A stretch of 37,961 bases of DNA from Gordonia desulfuricans NBRC 100010. Lineage in GTDB: Bacteria > Actinomycetota > Actinomycetes > Mycobacteriales > Mycobacteriaceae. Where the stretch lies: the NCBI RefSeq assembly GCF_001485495.1, contig NZ_BCNF01000090.1, forward strand, positions 1 through 37,961. The letters are read 5' to 3'. Below, one piece after another: positions 19,808 through 29,664 of the stretch. Within the stretch, counting starts at the first letter, position 1. Every line of letters starts with the position of its first letter. The position numbers and the translations under genes are program-made. A model generated the notes under the pieces. The model was not told the origin of the DNA. It saw nothing but the letters and a program-made list of their open reading frames with translations, and did not search any database.

Positions 19808-20239
19808 TCATCGACGCGCGTCCAGCCATCCCTGCAGAATAGCGACCGCGGCGGCCTGATCGATCACACCACGCGACGACTTCGCCGAACGGCCACTGGC
19901 CCGCAACGCCTGCGCTGCGGTCACCGTGGTCAGACGCTCGTCGGCGTACTCGATGGCGACCGGATCGATCACCGGGGCCAGCGTGTCGCCGAACCCGCGG
20001 GCCGCCTCGACGGCCGGACCGTCGGTGTTGCGCAGCGTCTTGGGCAGACCGATCACCACACCGATGGCCTCGTACTCGGCCACCAGCTCGGCGATCCGGG
20101 CGATGTCGGTGCCGCCGCCGATGTCCCGACGGACCGTCTCCACCGGCGTGGCCAGGATGCCGTCGGGATCGCACACCGCGACCCCGACGCGGACACTGCC
20201 GACGTCGATCCCGAGGCGTCGCCCTCGCTCCGATGCCAT
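19808..20239 (-). CDS. ruvX: RuvX/YqgF Holliday junction resolvase-like nuclease
   Basis: A 143-residue RNase H-fold protein implicated in pre-16S rRNA end processing and also described as a putative Holliday junction resolvase. The acidic active site is intact: Asp12 in GIDVGSVRVG, Glu101 in ADERLTT and Asp127 in IDQAAAVAILQ. The IGLPKTLRNTDGP segment is characteristic. The ATG overlaps the alaS stop by one base (TGATG), matching the alaS-ruvX-mltG-aroE order of mycobacteria. RNA processing is now the better supported role in the family. Confidence 0.94.
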   Translation of the reverse strand: MASERGRRLGIDVGSVRVGVAVCDPDGILATPVETVRRDIGGGTDIARIAELVAEYEAIGVVIGLPKTLRNTDGPAVEAARGFGDTLAPVIDPVAIEYADERLTTVTAAQALRASGRSAKSSRGVIDQAAAVAILQGWLDARR

Positions 20240-22929
20240 CAGGCGAGCAGCTCGCGAATCCGCCGCACCGCGGCGTCCAGGCCGGCCGGCTCGGTCCCCG
20301 ATCCCTGTGCGAGGTCGGGCTTGCCGCCGCCGCGACCGCCCACCAGCGGGGCGATCTCCTTGACGATGTCGCCGGCCTTGAGTCCGCCTGCACGGGCGGC
20401 ATCGGTGGTGGCGATCACGAACGGCACCTTGGTCTCCTCGCCCTCGCCGGTCTGCGAGAACAGGGCGACCACCGCGGCCCGGTCGGCGACCTTGCCGCGC
20501 AGGTCACCGGCCACCGAACGCAGGCCGTTGGCGTCGAGGCCGGCCAGTGTGCCCTGCACGAGGAGGGTGTCGCCGACCGTGGTGGCGGTGTCGAGCAGAC
20601 CGGATGCGGCGGCGCGGGCGGCCTCGGCACGGATCCTCTCGAGCTGCTTCTCGGCGTCACGCAGACGCGTCACGAGCTGTTCGACACGTCCGGGGACCTC
20701 TTCGGAGGGCACCTTCAGCGACGACGCCAGCCCGGCGAGCAGGGCGCGTTCCTTGGACAGGTAGCGGAACGAGTCCATCCCGACGTAGGCCTCGACACGA
20801 CGGACACCGGAACCGACCGACGACTCACCGATCAGGGTCACCGGACCGATCTGCGCCGACGACGCGACGTGGGTGCCACCGCACAGCTCCATCGAGAACG
20901 GACCACCGATCTCGACGACGCGCACCTGGTCGCCGTAGTTCTCGCCGAACAGCGCCAGCGCACCCATCGCCTTGGCCTCGGTGAGACCGGTCTCGAAGGT
21001 GTTGACCGTGTAGTTCGCCTCGACCGCGGTGTTGGAGATCTCCTCGATCTCGCGACGCTGGGCCTCCGACAACGCCTTGCCGGAATGGAAGTCGAAACGC
21101 AGGTAACCAGGCCGGTTCAGCGAACCGGCCTGGGTGGCGCCGGGGCCGAGCACCTGCCGCAGCGCGGCATGCACCATGTGGGTGCCCGAGTGGCCCTGGG
21201 TGGCGCCGTGCCGCCAGGACCGGTCGACCGCGGCGAGCACCTCGTCGCCCTCGGCGATCTCGCCCTCGTCGACGACCACCTTGTGCAGCCAGACCGACTT
21301 GCCGACACGCTGGACGTCGGTCACCGACAGCTTGACGCCGTCACCGGTGGTGATGGTGCCGGTGTCGGCCATCTGACCGCCCGACTCCGCATACAGCGGG
21401 GTGCGGTCGAGGATCACGGTGAGTTCCTGGCCGGGGGCGGCGCTGGTGATGCGCTGCCCGTCGGAGACCAGGCCGAGCACCTTGGCCTCGGAGACCAGCT
21501 CGTCGTAGCCGGTGAACAGGGTGGGTCCGCGGTCGAGGAACTCCCGGTACACCCCGGCGTCGGCGTGGCCGGTCTTGCGCGCGGTGGCGTCGGCCTTGGC
21601 GCGGGCCTTCTGCTCGTTCATGAGCTCGGTGAACCCGGCCTCGTCGACCTTCAGTCCGGCCTCCGACGCCATCTCCAGGGTCAGGTCGATCGGGAAGCCG
21701 TAGGTGTCGTGCAGGGTGAACGCGTCGGTGCCCGACAGTGTGGACCTGCTGGCCGCCTTGGTCGCCGCGGCGGCGTCGGCGAACAGCTTGGACCCGGCCT
21801 CGAGGGTCTTGCCGAACGAGTTCTCCTCGCCCTCGGCGACGGTCAGGATGTGCTCGCGCTGCTCGGCGAGTTCCGGATACGACGGGGCCATCAGGTCGAT
21901 CGCCTTGCCGATGAACTGCCCCATCGCCGAGTCGGCGCCGGTGGGTCCGCTGCCGGTGCCGGCCAGCAGACGTGCCGAGCGCACCACACGACGCAGCAGT
22001 CGACGCAGGACGTAGCCGCGGCCGTCGTTACCCGGCAGCACGCCGTCGCCGATCAGCATCGCCGCGGTCCGGGTGTGGTCGGCGATGACGCGGAACTTCA
22101 CGTCGTCGTCGTGGACACCCGCACCGTAGCTGCGGCCGGTGACCTCGGCGGCGAGGTCGATGATCGGCTTGAGCAGGTCGGTCTCGTAGACGTTGTCGAC
22201 GCCCTGCAGCAGGCAGGCGACACGCTCGATACCCATGCCGGTGTCGATGTTCTTCTTGGGCAGCGGGCCGAGGATCTCGTAGCCCTCCTTGCCGCCGCCG
22301 GGCCCGCGGACGTTCTGCATGAACACGAGATTCCAGATCTCGATGTAGCGGTCCTCGTCGGCCTCCGGGCCGCCCTCGACGCCGTACTCGGGGCCACGGT
22401 CGTAGAAGATCTCCGAACACGGACCGCACGGCCCGGGCACGCCCATCGACCAGTAGTTGTCCTTGAGGCCGCGTCGCTGGATGCGCTCGGCGGGTACACC
22501 GATCTCGTCACGCCAGATGCTCTCGGCCTCGTCGTCGTCGAGATAGACCGTCGGCCACAGCTTCTGCGGATCGATGCCGTAGCCGCCGTCGGCGACGCTG
22601 TTGGTCAGCAACGACCACGCGAAGCCGATGGCCTCCCGCTTGAAGTAGTCACCGAAGGAGAAGTTGCCCGCCATCTGGAAGAAGGTGTTGTGGCGGGTGG
22701 TGATGCCGACCTCGTCGATGTCGAGGGTGCGCACACATTTCTGGACGCTCGTGGCGCGCGGCGACGGCGGGGTCTGCTCGCCCAGGAAGAACGGCTTGAA
22801 CGGCACCATGCCGGCGTTGACGAACAGCAGGTTGGGGTCATCGAGGATCAGTGATGCGCTGGGGACCTCGAGGTGTCCGGCCTTGATGAAGTGATCCAGA
22901 AACCGCTTCCGGATGTCATGCGTCTGCAC
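20239..22929 (-). CDS. alaS: Alanyl-tRNA synthetase
   Basis: Charges tRNA-Ala and edits mischarged Ser/Gly-tRNA. The 896-residue protein shows the class II catalytic core ([40 protein letters not shown] [14 protein letters not shown]). The editing-domain zinc motifs are [13 protein letters not shown] and [13 protein letters not shown]. The C-terminal C-Ala domain follows, with [15 protein letters not shown] near the end. The start is GTG 22927-22929, giving the family-typical [17 protein letters not shown] and having GAGGA 10 nt upstream. The open frame continues upstream through an Arg/Tyr repeat (DHRYRYRI) that does not match family N-termini. ruvX overlaps its stop. Confidence 0.97.
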   Translation of the reverse strand: MQTHDIRKRFLDHFIKAGHLEVPSASLILDDPNLLFVNAGMVPFKPFFLGEQTPPSPRATSVQKCVRTLDIDEVGITTRHNTFFQMAGNFSFGDYFKREAIGFAWSLLTNSVADGGYGIDPQKLWPTVYLDDDEAESIWRDEIGVPAERIQRRGLKDNYWSMGVPGPCGPCSEIFYDRGPEYGVEGGPEADEDRYIEIWNLVFMQNVRGPGGGKEGYEILGPLPKKNIDTGMGIERVACLLQGVDNVYETDLLKPIIDLAAEVTGRSYGAGVHDDDVKFRVIADHTRTAAMLIGDGVLPGNDGRGYVLRRLLRRVVRSARLLAGTGSGPTGADSAMGQFIGKAIDLMAPSYPELAEQREHILTVAEGEENSFGKTLEAGSKLFADAAAATKAASRSTLSGTDAFTLHDTYGFPIDLTLEMASEAGLKVDEAGFTELMNEQKARAKADATARKTGHADAGVYREFLDRGPTLFTGYDELVSEAKVLGLVSDGQRITSAAPGQELTVILDRTPLYAESGGQMADTGTITTGDGVKLSVTDVQRVGKSVWLHKVVVDEGEIAEGDEVLAAVDRSWRHGATQGHSGTHMVHAALRQVLGPGATQAGSLNRPGYLRFDFHSGKALSEAQRREIEEISNTAVEANYTVNTFETGLTEAKAMGALALFGENYGDQVRVVEIGGPFSMELCGGTHVASSAQIGPVTLIGESSVGSGVRRVEAYVGMDSFRYLSKERALLAGLASSLKVPSEEVPGRVEQLVTRLRDAEKQLERIRAEAARAAASGLLDTATTVGDTLLVQGTLAGLDANGLRSVAGDLRGKVADRAAVVALFSQTGEGEETKVPFVIATTDAARAGGLKAGDIVKEIAPLVGGRGGGKPDLAQGSGTEPAGLDAAVRRIRELLA

Positions 22930-23020
22930 TACGTTGTCGTCCTCGGTGAGAATTCGGTATCGGTATCGGTGGTCTGCCACTGCGACACTCCAGACTACCG
23001 CCGGGGCACCCGGCGACCGG

Positions 23021-24574
23021 TCACCGGCGTCGCCGAACCCCGCGCACGATCGATCGGAGCTTGCCCAGGCGTGCCCCGATCTCGCGTTCGAAGCCGTGGT
23101 CGGTGGGCTGATAGTAGTCGGTCCCGACGAGGTCGTCAGGCGGATATTGCTGCGGCACGACCCCGTCGGGATGGTCGTGCGGATACCGGTAGCCGACGCC
23201 GCTGCCCATCTTCTTGGCACCGGCGTAGTGCGCGTCACGCAGATGCGGGGGCACCGCGCCCGCCTTGCCCGATTCGACGTCGGCGATCGCCGCCCCGATG
23301 GCCGAGACCACCCCCGCCGACTTCGGTGCGGTGGCGAGATGGATGGTGGCCTGGGCGAGGGCCAGGCGGGCCTCGGGCATCCCGACCAGCGCCACCACCT
23401 GGGCGGCGGCCACCGCGGTCTGCAGGGCGGTGGGGTCGGCCATGCCGACGTCTTCGCTCGCGTGGATCATCAGCCGGCGTGCGATGAACCGCGGGTCCTC
23501 CCCCGCGGCGATCATCCGGGCCAGGTAGTGCAGTGCGGCATCGACGTCGGAGCCGCGGATGGACTTGATGAACGCCGAGGTGACGTCGTAGTGCTGGTCA
23601 CCGGCACGGTCGTAGCGCACCGCGGCCCGGTCGATCGCGGCCTCCACGTCGGCGAGGTCGACCACCGGGACATCCGGCTCGGTGCCGGGGTTCTCGGTGC
23701 CATCGGACGCCTCGGGGCCGACGGACTCCTCGGTGTCATCGGGGTGCTCGGTGTCATCGGACTCCCCGGTGTCATCGGAGTGCTCGGCGGCGTCCGGGTG
23801 CTCGGCGGCGTCCGGGTTCCCGGCGGTGGAGTCGGCATCCCGCGAGACGACGTCGGCGGCGGCCTCAAGGGCGGTGAGCGCACGTCGGGCATCGCCCCCG
23901 GCGACGGCGACGAGATGGTCGTAGGCGGCGTCGGTGACCCGCACCGAACCATCCAGCCCGCGCTCGTCGGCCACCGCCCGGACCAGCACCTCACGGATGT
24001 CGTCGTCGGTCAGCGACCGCAACCGCAGCACCAGCGAGCGCGAGAGCAGCGGCGACACCACCGAGAACGACGGGTTCTCGGTGGTCGCGGCGACCAGCAG
24101 CACGATCCGGTTCTCGACGGCGTCGAGCAGGGCGTCCTGCTGGGTCTTGGAGAAACGGTGGACCTCGTCGATGAACAGGACGGTCTGTTCGCCGTCGACG
24201 AGACGCCGGCGCGCCACCTCGATGACCGCGCGGACCTCCTTGACCCCTGCCGACAGCGCCGACAGCGCCTCGAACCGTCCGCCGGCGGCGATCGAGATCA
24301 GCGACGCCATGGTGGTCTTGCCGGTGCCCGGCGGTCCGTACAGCAGCACCGATGCGGCACCCGCACCGCTGATCAGGCGTCGTAGCGGCGACCCGGTGCC
24401 GAGCAGATGCTTCTGCCCGACGATCTCGTCGAGCGACCGTGGCCGCATCCGCACCGCCAGCGGCGCCGTCGGCGGTGGTGGCGTGGTGAGTGCGGTGGCC
24501 GACGATGCTGCCGGCGCGGGGGTACCCGCGGCGGCCGGTCCGGTCGGGTCGGGAGAGTCGAAGAGTCCGTCCAT
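23021..24574 (-). CDS. rarA: Replication-associated recombination protein A (MgsA/RarA AAA+ ATPase)
   Basis: A clamp-loader-like AAA+ ATPase acting at stalled replication forks. The 517 residues have a Pro/Ala-rich N-terminus, [13 protein letters not shown], Walker A GPPGTGKT (80-87), Walker [10 protein letters not shown] (about 133-141), a sensor region [12 protein letters not shown], the Arg-finger region [10 protein letters not shown], and the C-terminal tetramerisation domain with [20 protein letters not shown]. Between the lid (residue about 245) and that domain (about 303) is an acidic insert of some 57 residues with repeats of AEHPDAAEH and [12 protein letters not shown] types, absent from most homologues I recall. 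The ATG is 8 nt after the phosphotransferase stop. alaS starts 91 nt downstream. Confidence 0.94.
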   Translation of the reverse strand: MDGLFDSPDPTGPAAAGTPAPAASSATALTTPPPPTAPLAVRMRPRSLDEIVGQKHLLGTGSPLRRLISGAGAASVLLYGPPGTGKTTMASLISIAAGGRFEALSALSAGVKEVRAVIEVARRRLVDGEQTVLFIDEVHRFSKTQQDALLDAVENRIVLLVAATTENPSFSVVSPLLSRSLVLRLRSLTDDDIREVLVRAVADERGLDGSVRVTDAAYDHLVAVAGGDARRALTALEAAADVVSRDADSTAGNPDAAEHPDAAEHSDDTGESDDTEHPDDTEESVGPEASDGTENPGTEPDVPVVDLADVEAAIDRAAVRYDRAGDQHYDVTSAFIKSIRGSDVDAALHYLARMIAAGEDPRFIARRLMIHASEDVGMADPTALQTAVAAAQVVALVGMPEARLALAQATIHLATAPKSAGVVSAIGAAIADVESGKAGAVPPHLRDAHYAGAKKMGSGVGYRYPHDHPDGVVPQQYPPDDLVGTDYYQPTDHGFEREIGARLGKLRSIVRGVRRRR

Positions 24575-24582
24575 CACCTGCG

Positions 24583-25785
24583 TCAGGACAGCCAGGTCCG
24601 GTGCAGGGCCACCCCGACCGCCGCCGCGAACTCGGCGATCGCATCGTCGTGTCCGCGGGCGAATGCCGCCAGGTCGGTCCAGCGGGCCACCAGCACACGC
24701 GGGTCGTTGGTGTGCAGAGCCCAGTCGTGGGCATAGCGCGACGGCATCGCATCGTCGGCGGCGTCGAGATGGGCCATCGTCGGCTCGACGGCGTCCTCGG
24801 TGTCGGCCACATCGTCGTCGACGTCGTCGGGCAGCATCCACACCGTCGACAGCCACACCCACAGCAGGCGTGCGATCAGGATGCGGCGCTCCACCTCGCG
24901 GTCACGCTGCAGGGCGGGCCAGATCGCGATGACCTCCGACCGCCAGGCCTCCACCACGGCGGTCTCGAGATCGCGGCGACGGTCGAGGGCCTGCGGGCCG
25001 AGTCCGGCCGGGAAGGTGACCAGCGCATAGGCGATGTCGAGGCCGGCATCGCGGAAGCCGCCCCACTCGTAGTCCATGAACTGCACGCCCGCGTCGTTGA
25101 GCAGGATGTTCTCCGGGCCGACGTCCGACGGGCTGAACGCCCGGTACTCGCCGCCGTCGAACAGTTCGCAGGCCTCGTCGAAGGCCGCACCGACCGCCGC
25201 GCCGAGGTCGACCCCGAGGTCGGCGGCCCGGCTGTGGGCCACCCGCACCGCGCGATGCGCCTCGTCGCGGAGGATGTCGCGTCCCTGGGCGCCCTTGGGG
25301 CCGCGCCGGACGAGCGCCTGGAAGTCACCTTCACCACCGACGGTCGCCGCATGCATCCGGCCGAGCGCCTGTCCCCACGCGCTCAGCGCGCGGGAGATCT
25401 CGACGACGTCGGTGCCCGACAGCAGGGCGGTCATCGCGTTCCCGCGACCCAGATCCGACAGCACCATCAGCAGCGCATCCGGATCGGAGGCGATCAGCTG
25501 CGGTCCCGGCCGGGACTCGGTGGGCAGTGCGGTGGCGTACTTGTAGGACGCGATCTCGCGGTGGAAGGCGCGCGGATCCTCGTGCTCGGGCAGGGCCTTG
25601 ATCACCAGGGTGCGGTCGAGCGACAGCGGGTTCTGGGCCACCCGGGCCCGGATCACCGTGGTACGACCACTTCCACCGAGGTCCTCCGGGTCCGCGAGGA
25701 CGACCGGGGATCCGGCTCGATGGGACAGCAGGGCCTCTGCGGCTCGCACCACGCTCGTGGTGCGGCTCTCTGTGATGACCGTCAT
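24583..25785 (-). CDS. Aminoglycoside phosphotransferase-fold kinase, substrate unknown
   Basis: A 400-residue protein of the APH/choline-kinase fold. Visible elements are VIKALP (ATP-binding Lys63), MVLSDLG (hinge), the catalytic-loop Asp221 and Asn226 in [12 protein letters not shown], and Asp238 in [17 protein letters not shown], the metal-binding DFG equivalent. The catalytic loop departs from the usual HxDxxxxN, with Ser where His is common. A GGGGGA ribosome binding site lies 5 nt before the ATG, while the open frame upstream is not used. It lies immediately upstream of rarA and is probably co-transcribed. A small-molecule or sugar kinase role is likely; antibiotic resistance cannot be inferred. 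Confidence 0.8.
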   Translation of the reverse strand: MTVITESRTTSVVRAAEALLSHRAGSPVVLADPEDLGGSGRTTVIRARVAQNPLSLDRTLVIKALPEHEDPRAFHREIASYKYATALPTESRPGPQLIASDPDALLMVLSDLGRGNAMTALLSGTDVVEISRALSAWGQALGRMHAATVGGEGDFQALVRRGPKGAQGRDILRDEAHRAVRVAHSRAADLGVDLGAAVGAAFDEACELFDGGEYRAFSPSDVGPENILLNDAGVQFMDYEWGGFRDAGLDIAYALVTFPAGLGPQALDRRRDLETAVVEAWRSEVIAIWPALQRDREVERRILIARLLWVWLSTVWMLPDDVDDDVADTEDAVEPTMAHLDAADDAMPSRYAHDWALHTNDPRVLVARWTDLAAFARGHDDAIAEFAAAVGVALHRTWLS

Positions 25786-25885
25786 GGCATCCCCCACGGT
25801 ACCCAATCGCGCCGACAAACGACACGGCGCACGGACTTTCACGCTCGATCGGATGACGTGTGAGCGTCCTGCGATCGGCTCGCGA

Positions 25886-26914
25886 TCAGCCCGTGACCGG
25901 GCCCGCGGCGGCGTCGTCGACCAGGCCGGGATCGCCGTCGGGAACGGGATCGGCGACCGGCGCGTCCGGCACCCCACCGGCACCGACGGCCGGTGTTCCG
26001 GGGTCGCACTCGGCGAGCGGGCACACGTCCACCGACACCTCGATCTCGCTGCTCGTCGCGTCGGTGTAGATCACCCCGCGCAGCGGCGGCACGTCGTCGT
26101 AGTCACGCCCCCACGCCACCGTGACATGCCGCTCGTCGACGAGTTTGTCGTTGGTCGGGTCGAACGGCAGCCACCGGTCGTCGGGCAGCCAGACCGCCGC
26201 CCAGGCATGGCTGGCGTCGGCCCCGAAGATCCGTTCCCGGCCGGGCGGCGGGTCGGTGGCCAGATATCCGGACTCGTAGCGGCCGGCCAGCCCCACCGAC
26301 CGCAGGCAGGCGAGCGCGACGCGGGCGAAGTCCTGGCACACCCCCTCGCGGCGGGCCATCACGGTGTCGACGCGGGTGGAGATGGCCGTCGACCCCGACC
26401 GGTAGGTGAAGTCGTGGAAGATCCGCGAGGTCAGGTCGGTGACGGCCTCCACCAGGGGCCGCCCCGGGGTGAACACCGCACGGGCGTAGTCGGCGACGGC
26501 CGGGGTGATCTCGGGCGGGTCGAGGTCGTAGGTGAACTCGGCGGCCACCCCGGCGCCGAGCACCGCCGGGCGGGCCTGTTCCCACGGGGTGCGGGCGGCC
26601 GCCGACACCAGCAGTCCCTGATCGATCGGGTCGACGTCGACCACCGAGACCCCGGAGACCTCCAGCACGCTGTGCGGGGTGCGCACGTGGAAGTAGGTGT
26701 CGATGTTGCCGTAGACGTCCAGGCCGGTGGAGCGGTCGTCGGGTTCGGGGTCGATCCGGACCTCCGAGCGGACCACCCGTTGACCGGGCAGTTCACGCGG
26801 CGTCAGATAACAGCGGCCGTAGGACGACGAGACCACGCCGTCGTAGGTGTAGCGGGTGGTGTGGATCACCCGGTATCGCCGGGTCGGCGCCGCACCGGTA
26901 CTGGGCACGCTCAC
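25886..26914 (-). CDS. Transglutaminase-like cysteine protease/ligase
   Basis: A 342-residue protein with an N-terminal beta-sandwich (RVIHTTRYTYDGVV...SYGRCYLTPRE) and a transglutaminase-like core. The catalytic triad is intact: Cys193 in EGVCQDFARV, His236 in DASHAWAAVWL, and Asp252 in LPFDPTND. The last 35 residues are Pro/Asp/Gly-rich and probably disordered. The start is GTG 26912-26914, overlapping the stop of the ATP-grasp/alpha-E gene as GTGA. In this setting such proteins are predicted peptidases or amide-bond-processing enzymes working with ATP-grasp amidoligases, not eukaryotic-style cross-linkers. It has no signal peptide or membrane helix, so a cytoplasmic location is expected. 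Confidence 0.88.
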   Translation of the reverse strand: MSVPSTGAAPTRRYRVIHTTRYTYDGVVSSSYGRCYLTPRELPGQRVVRSEVRIDPEPDDRSTGLDVYGNIDTYFHVRTPHSVLEVSGVSVVDVDPIDQGLLVSAAARTPWEQARPAVLGAGVAAEFTYDLDPPEITPAVADYARAVFTPGRPLVEAVTDLTSRIFHDFTYRSGSTAISTRVDTVMARREGVCQDFARVALACLRSVGLAGRYESGYLATDPPPGRERIFGADASHAWAAVWLPDDRWLPFDPTNDKLVDERHVTVAWGRDYDDVPPLRGVIYTDATSSEIEVSVDVCPLAECDPGTPAVGAGGVPDAPVADPVPDGDPGLVDDAAAGPVTG

Positions 26915-29664
26915 GAATCACCACCGCCGAAACCCCAGATCGGCTGCGCGGGCGGCGGCGGGGCGAAGCGCGTGCGGTTCATCGTGTCGGACAGCTCACG
27001 GGCTCCTTCACGCAGTCCGGTCGTCAGCTCGACCAGGTCCGACCGCTGCCGGTCGTCGTCGAGGGCGACGAGGTCGGCCGGGTCCGACCGACGCAGCGCC
27101 GCGGTCATGTCCTCGAGGGTGCGCTCGGCCGACGCCGACCGCAACGGTTCGGGCAGCGCGACCAGATCCTGCCGCATGCGGTCGAGCTGATAGATCATGG
27201 CACGCGGGTTGGACTCGTCGAAGAACACCAGCTGCACCACCGACATCAACTGGTAGAGGCCGCGGCTGCGTCGCCGGTAGATCACCGCCGACTCGTTGGC
27301 GATCAGGAACGACTCCATCAGCCCCTGCTCGACGGCGGCCGGCTGTTCGGCGGCGAACAGCGCGGCGGCCAGGTCGGCGAGCGTGATCGCCCGTTCGATC
27401 CGGCGGCCGAGGTCCATCAGCAGCCAGGCCGCGTCGTGCACCATCGACTCCGCCTGCAACCCCGACAGCCCGAGCGCCCCGTGCAGGATCTCCTCGTGGG
27501 TGCGCGCCAGATCCGGGGTGAGGTCGAGTGCGGCATCGCCGGGCCCGCCGCCCTGGGTGCCCGGCCCGCCGGCCCGCGACACCTGCCGCGACAGGGTCTG
27601 CAGGCTGCGTTCCATCGGGGTGAGCACCATCCAGGTGGACGTCGACATCTGGTCGCGGACCGCGCGGGCGGCGGCGATCACATGGTCCACGGCATGCGCC
27701 ACCGTCCCGGGCACCTCGGCGTCGATGGTCAGCGCGGTGATCTTCTCGATCGCGTCGTCGACCTGTTCGGGTGCGGGCTGGCGGGTGAGGTCGTCGACGA
27801 GGAGGTCGGCGGTGTGCAGGTGCTCGGCGGTGCCGGTGACGGTGGCCACACCGTGCAGCAGCAGCGGGACGGCGGCGGTGCCGTTCATCCACGGGCGGTA
27901 CTGGAAGTCCTGGTATCGCTCCCGGGCGACCTTGGTCAGCCGGGTCACCATCTCGGTGCGTTCGCCGTAGCGACCGAACCAGAACATGTCGGCCAGCACA
28001 CGCGGGCTGGTCGCGGCGACCGCGTCGAAATACTGCGACACCGCCTGCGGGTCGCCGCCGATCGCGATGACCTCGTCGGCCGGTTCGACACGCGACTCCG
28101 AACGGCGCGAGACATGGCCGCCGACATCGGAATTGGTGACCCACACGTCCTTGGCGGCGACGGTGTGCATGGCCGCGCCGTCGATCCCGTCGGCGAGGAC
28201 CGCGCCGAGCCCGCCGGGCATCACCGCATAGGTGGGACCCTGCGCGACGCTGAACGCGCGGATCGACACCGGTGCGGCCCGCAGCGTGCCGGGTGCGCGT
28301 CCCCCGGTCCGACCGGGCGTGAGGGTGGGGGCCAGCGAATAGCATTCGACGCGCCGGGCGGCCCACTCCCCGCCGTGTGCGCGCACCCGGGCGCGGGTGG
28401 TCTCGGCGCGCGCGGCGTCGAGCGCCGGTCCGATGATCTCCTCGCCGGTGCGGATGTTGGTCAGCACCAGCGTGTCGAGGTCGGCGACGATCTTGGACAG
28501 TTGCAACTCCTCGCCGCCCCACAGGGTCGGCACCGAGGGCAGCGCCAGCTCCTCGTCGAGCAGCACCGGGGCGACCCGGTCGAGCACGGTGTGCAGGGCG
28601 GGGTTCTGCAGGACCCCGCTGCCGAGGGTGTTGAGCACGGTGACGGTGCCCCGTGAGATGGCCTCGACCAGACCGGCGACGCCCAGCCGGGAGTCGGTGC
28701 GCAGGTCGAGCGGGTCGGTGTAGGCGGCGTCGACGCGGCGCAGCAGCACGTCGACACGTTTGAACTTGCCCAGCGACCGCATGTAGAGGGTGCCGTCGCG
28801 GACGATCAGGTCGGCGCCCTCGACCAGCGGGAAACCGAGCACCGCAGCCAGATACGCCTGGTCGAAGGCGGTCTCGGACATGCTTCCGGGGCTCAGTACG
28901 GCGACCGTCGGGTCGTCGACGCCGGGCGGGGCGTAGTCGAACAGCGCCAGCCGCAGGGTGCCGGCGAAGGTCGCCATCGGCCGCGGTGCGCACGCCTGGA
29001 ACAGCTGCGGGAAACTCCGCGACACCAGCCGCCGGTCGATGATCGCGAAGCCCATCCCGGACGGCGCCTGGGCGCGGTCGGCGTAGGCGACGAATCGGCC
29101 GTCGGGCAGCCGGCCCACGTCCACCGCGTGCTGGAACAGGGCGTGCGGCCCGGCGACCTCGAGCCGGGCGGCCTTGCGGATGTAGCCGGGGTGGGCGAAC
29201 ACCATCTCGGGCGGGATCAGTCCGGTGCTGATCAGACGCTGATCGCCGTAGATGTCGCGCAGGATGCGGTCGAGCAGCATCGACCGCTGGATGATGGCCT
29301 TCTCCAGGCCCGCCCACTCGACGCCGTCGACGATCAGCGGCACGGCGTCGATCTGCCACGGCCGCGGCACGGTCTGCTCGTCGACGACGGCGTTGTAGAT
29401 GACGCCCTCGTCGCTGGCGGCGGTCGCCAGCGAGGCGGCCGCGGCCCGTAGTCGCGCGTCACCGCGCAGGCCGTACCCGGCCACCAGCTCGTCCCACGCG
29501 GGACGGATCGCCCCGGACGCGTCGAGCATCTCGTCGTAGTGCGTCCCACCTGCGGCGGCCGGCAGACCGGCCCCGTCGAGCTGCTCGAGGTCGAACAACG
29601 CGTAGCCGTCGGAGCGGTATCTGTCGAACACCGCGGGTAGCCGGCCACCCGCAGAAACGGTCAC
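26911..29664 (-). CDS. Fusion of circularly permuted ATP-grasp protein and alpha-E domain
   Basis: A 917-residue two-part protein. The first part (about 45-480) is the circularly permuted ATP-grasp type 2 family (DUF404/DUF407): PRPWQIDAVPLIVDGVEW, RLISTGLIPPEMVFAHPGY, AVLSPGSMSETAFDQAYLA, GSGVLQNPALHTVLD and LWGGEEL are visible. The second (about 560-890) is the helical alpha-E domain (DUF403), with RYQDFQYRPWMNG, LMDLGRRIERAITLADLAA, NESAVIYRRRSRG and FFDESNPRAMIYQLDRM. Start GTG 29662-29664 overlaps the upstream stop (GTGA). Amidoligase work by Iyer and colleagues predicted that such pairs form peptide or amide bonds. Mycobacteria have a similar fusion (Rv2567 by recall). Substrates are unknown. 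Confidence 0.9.
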   Translation of the reverse strand: MTVSAGGRLPAVFDRYRSDGYALFDLEQLDGAGLPAAAGGTHYDEMLDASGAIRPAWDELVAGYGLRGDARLRAAAASLATAASDEGVIYNAVVDEQTVPRPWQIDAVPLIVDGVEWAGLEKAIIQRSMLLDRILRDIYGDQRLISTGLIPPEMVFAHPGYIRKAARLEVAGPHALFQHAVDVGRLPDGRFVAYADRAQAPSGMGFAIIDRRLVSRSFPQLFQACAPRPMATFAGTLRLALFDYAPPGVDDPTVAVLSPGSMSETAFDQAYLAAVLGFPLVEGADLIVRDGTLYMRSLGKFKRVDVLLRRVDAAYTDPLDLRTDSRLGVAGLVEAISRGTVTVLNTLGSGVLQNPALHTVLDRVAPVLLDEELALPSVPTLWGGEELQLSKIVADLDTLVLTNIRTGEEIIGPALDAARAETTRARVRAHGGEWAARRVECYSLAPTLTPGRTGGRAPGTLRAAPVSIRAFSVAQGPTYAVMPGGLGAVLADGIDGAAMHTVAAKDVWVTNSDVGGHVSRRSESRVEPADEVIAIGGDPQAVSQYFDAVAATSPRVLADMFWFGRYGERTEMVTRLTKVARERYQDFQYRPWMNGTAAVPLLLHGVATVTGTAEHLHTADLLVDDLTRQPAPEQVDDAIEKITALTIDAEVPGTVAHAVDHVIAAARAVRDQMSTSTWMVLTPMERSLQTLSRQVSRAGGPGTQGGGPGDAALDLTPDLARTHEEILHGALGLSGLQAESMVHDAAWLLMDLGRRIERAITLADLAAALFAAEQPAAVEQGLMESFLIANESAVIYRRRSRGLYQLMSVVQLVFFDESNPRAMIYQLDRMRQDLVALPEPLRSASAERTLEDMTAALRRSDPADLVALDDDRQRSDLVELTTGLREGARELSDTMNRTRFAPPPPAQPIWGFGGGDS

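Noticed and set aside
20233..22854. 873-codon plus-strand open frame opposite alaS
   Set aside because: Same codon-mirror effect; alaS on the other strand has all catalytic and editing motifs.
22930..23020. N-terminal extension of AlaS through the RYRYR repeat
   Set aside because: Family members begin at the QTH(D/E)IRKRF segment, and the GTG there has a reasonable ribosome binding site.
22913..24385. Glycine/valine repeat protein on the plus strand opposite rarA
   Set aside because: The [12 protein letters not shown] repeats are the complement of the acidic repeats inside rarA; no ribosome binding site or promoter supports it.
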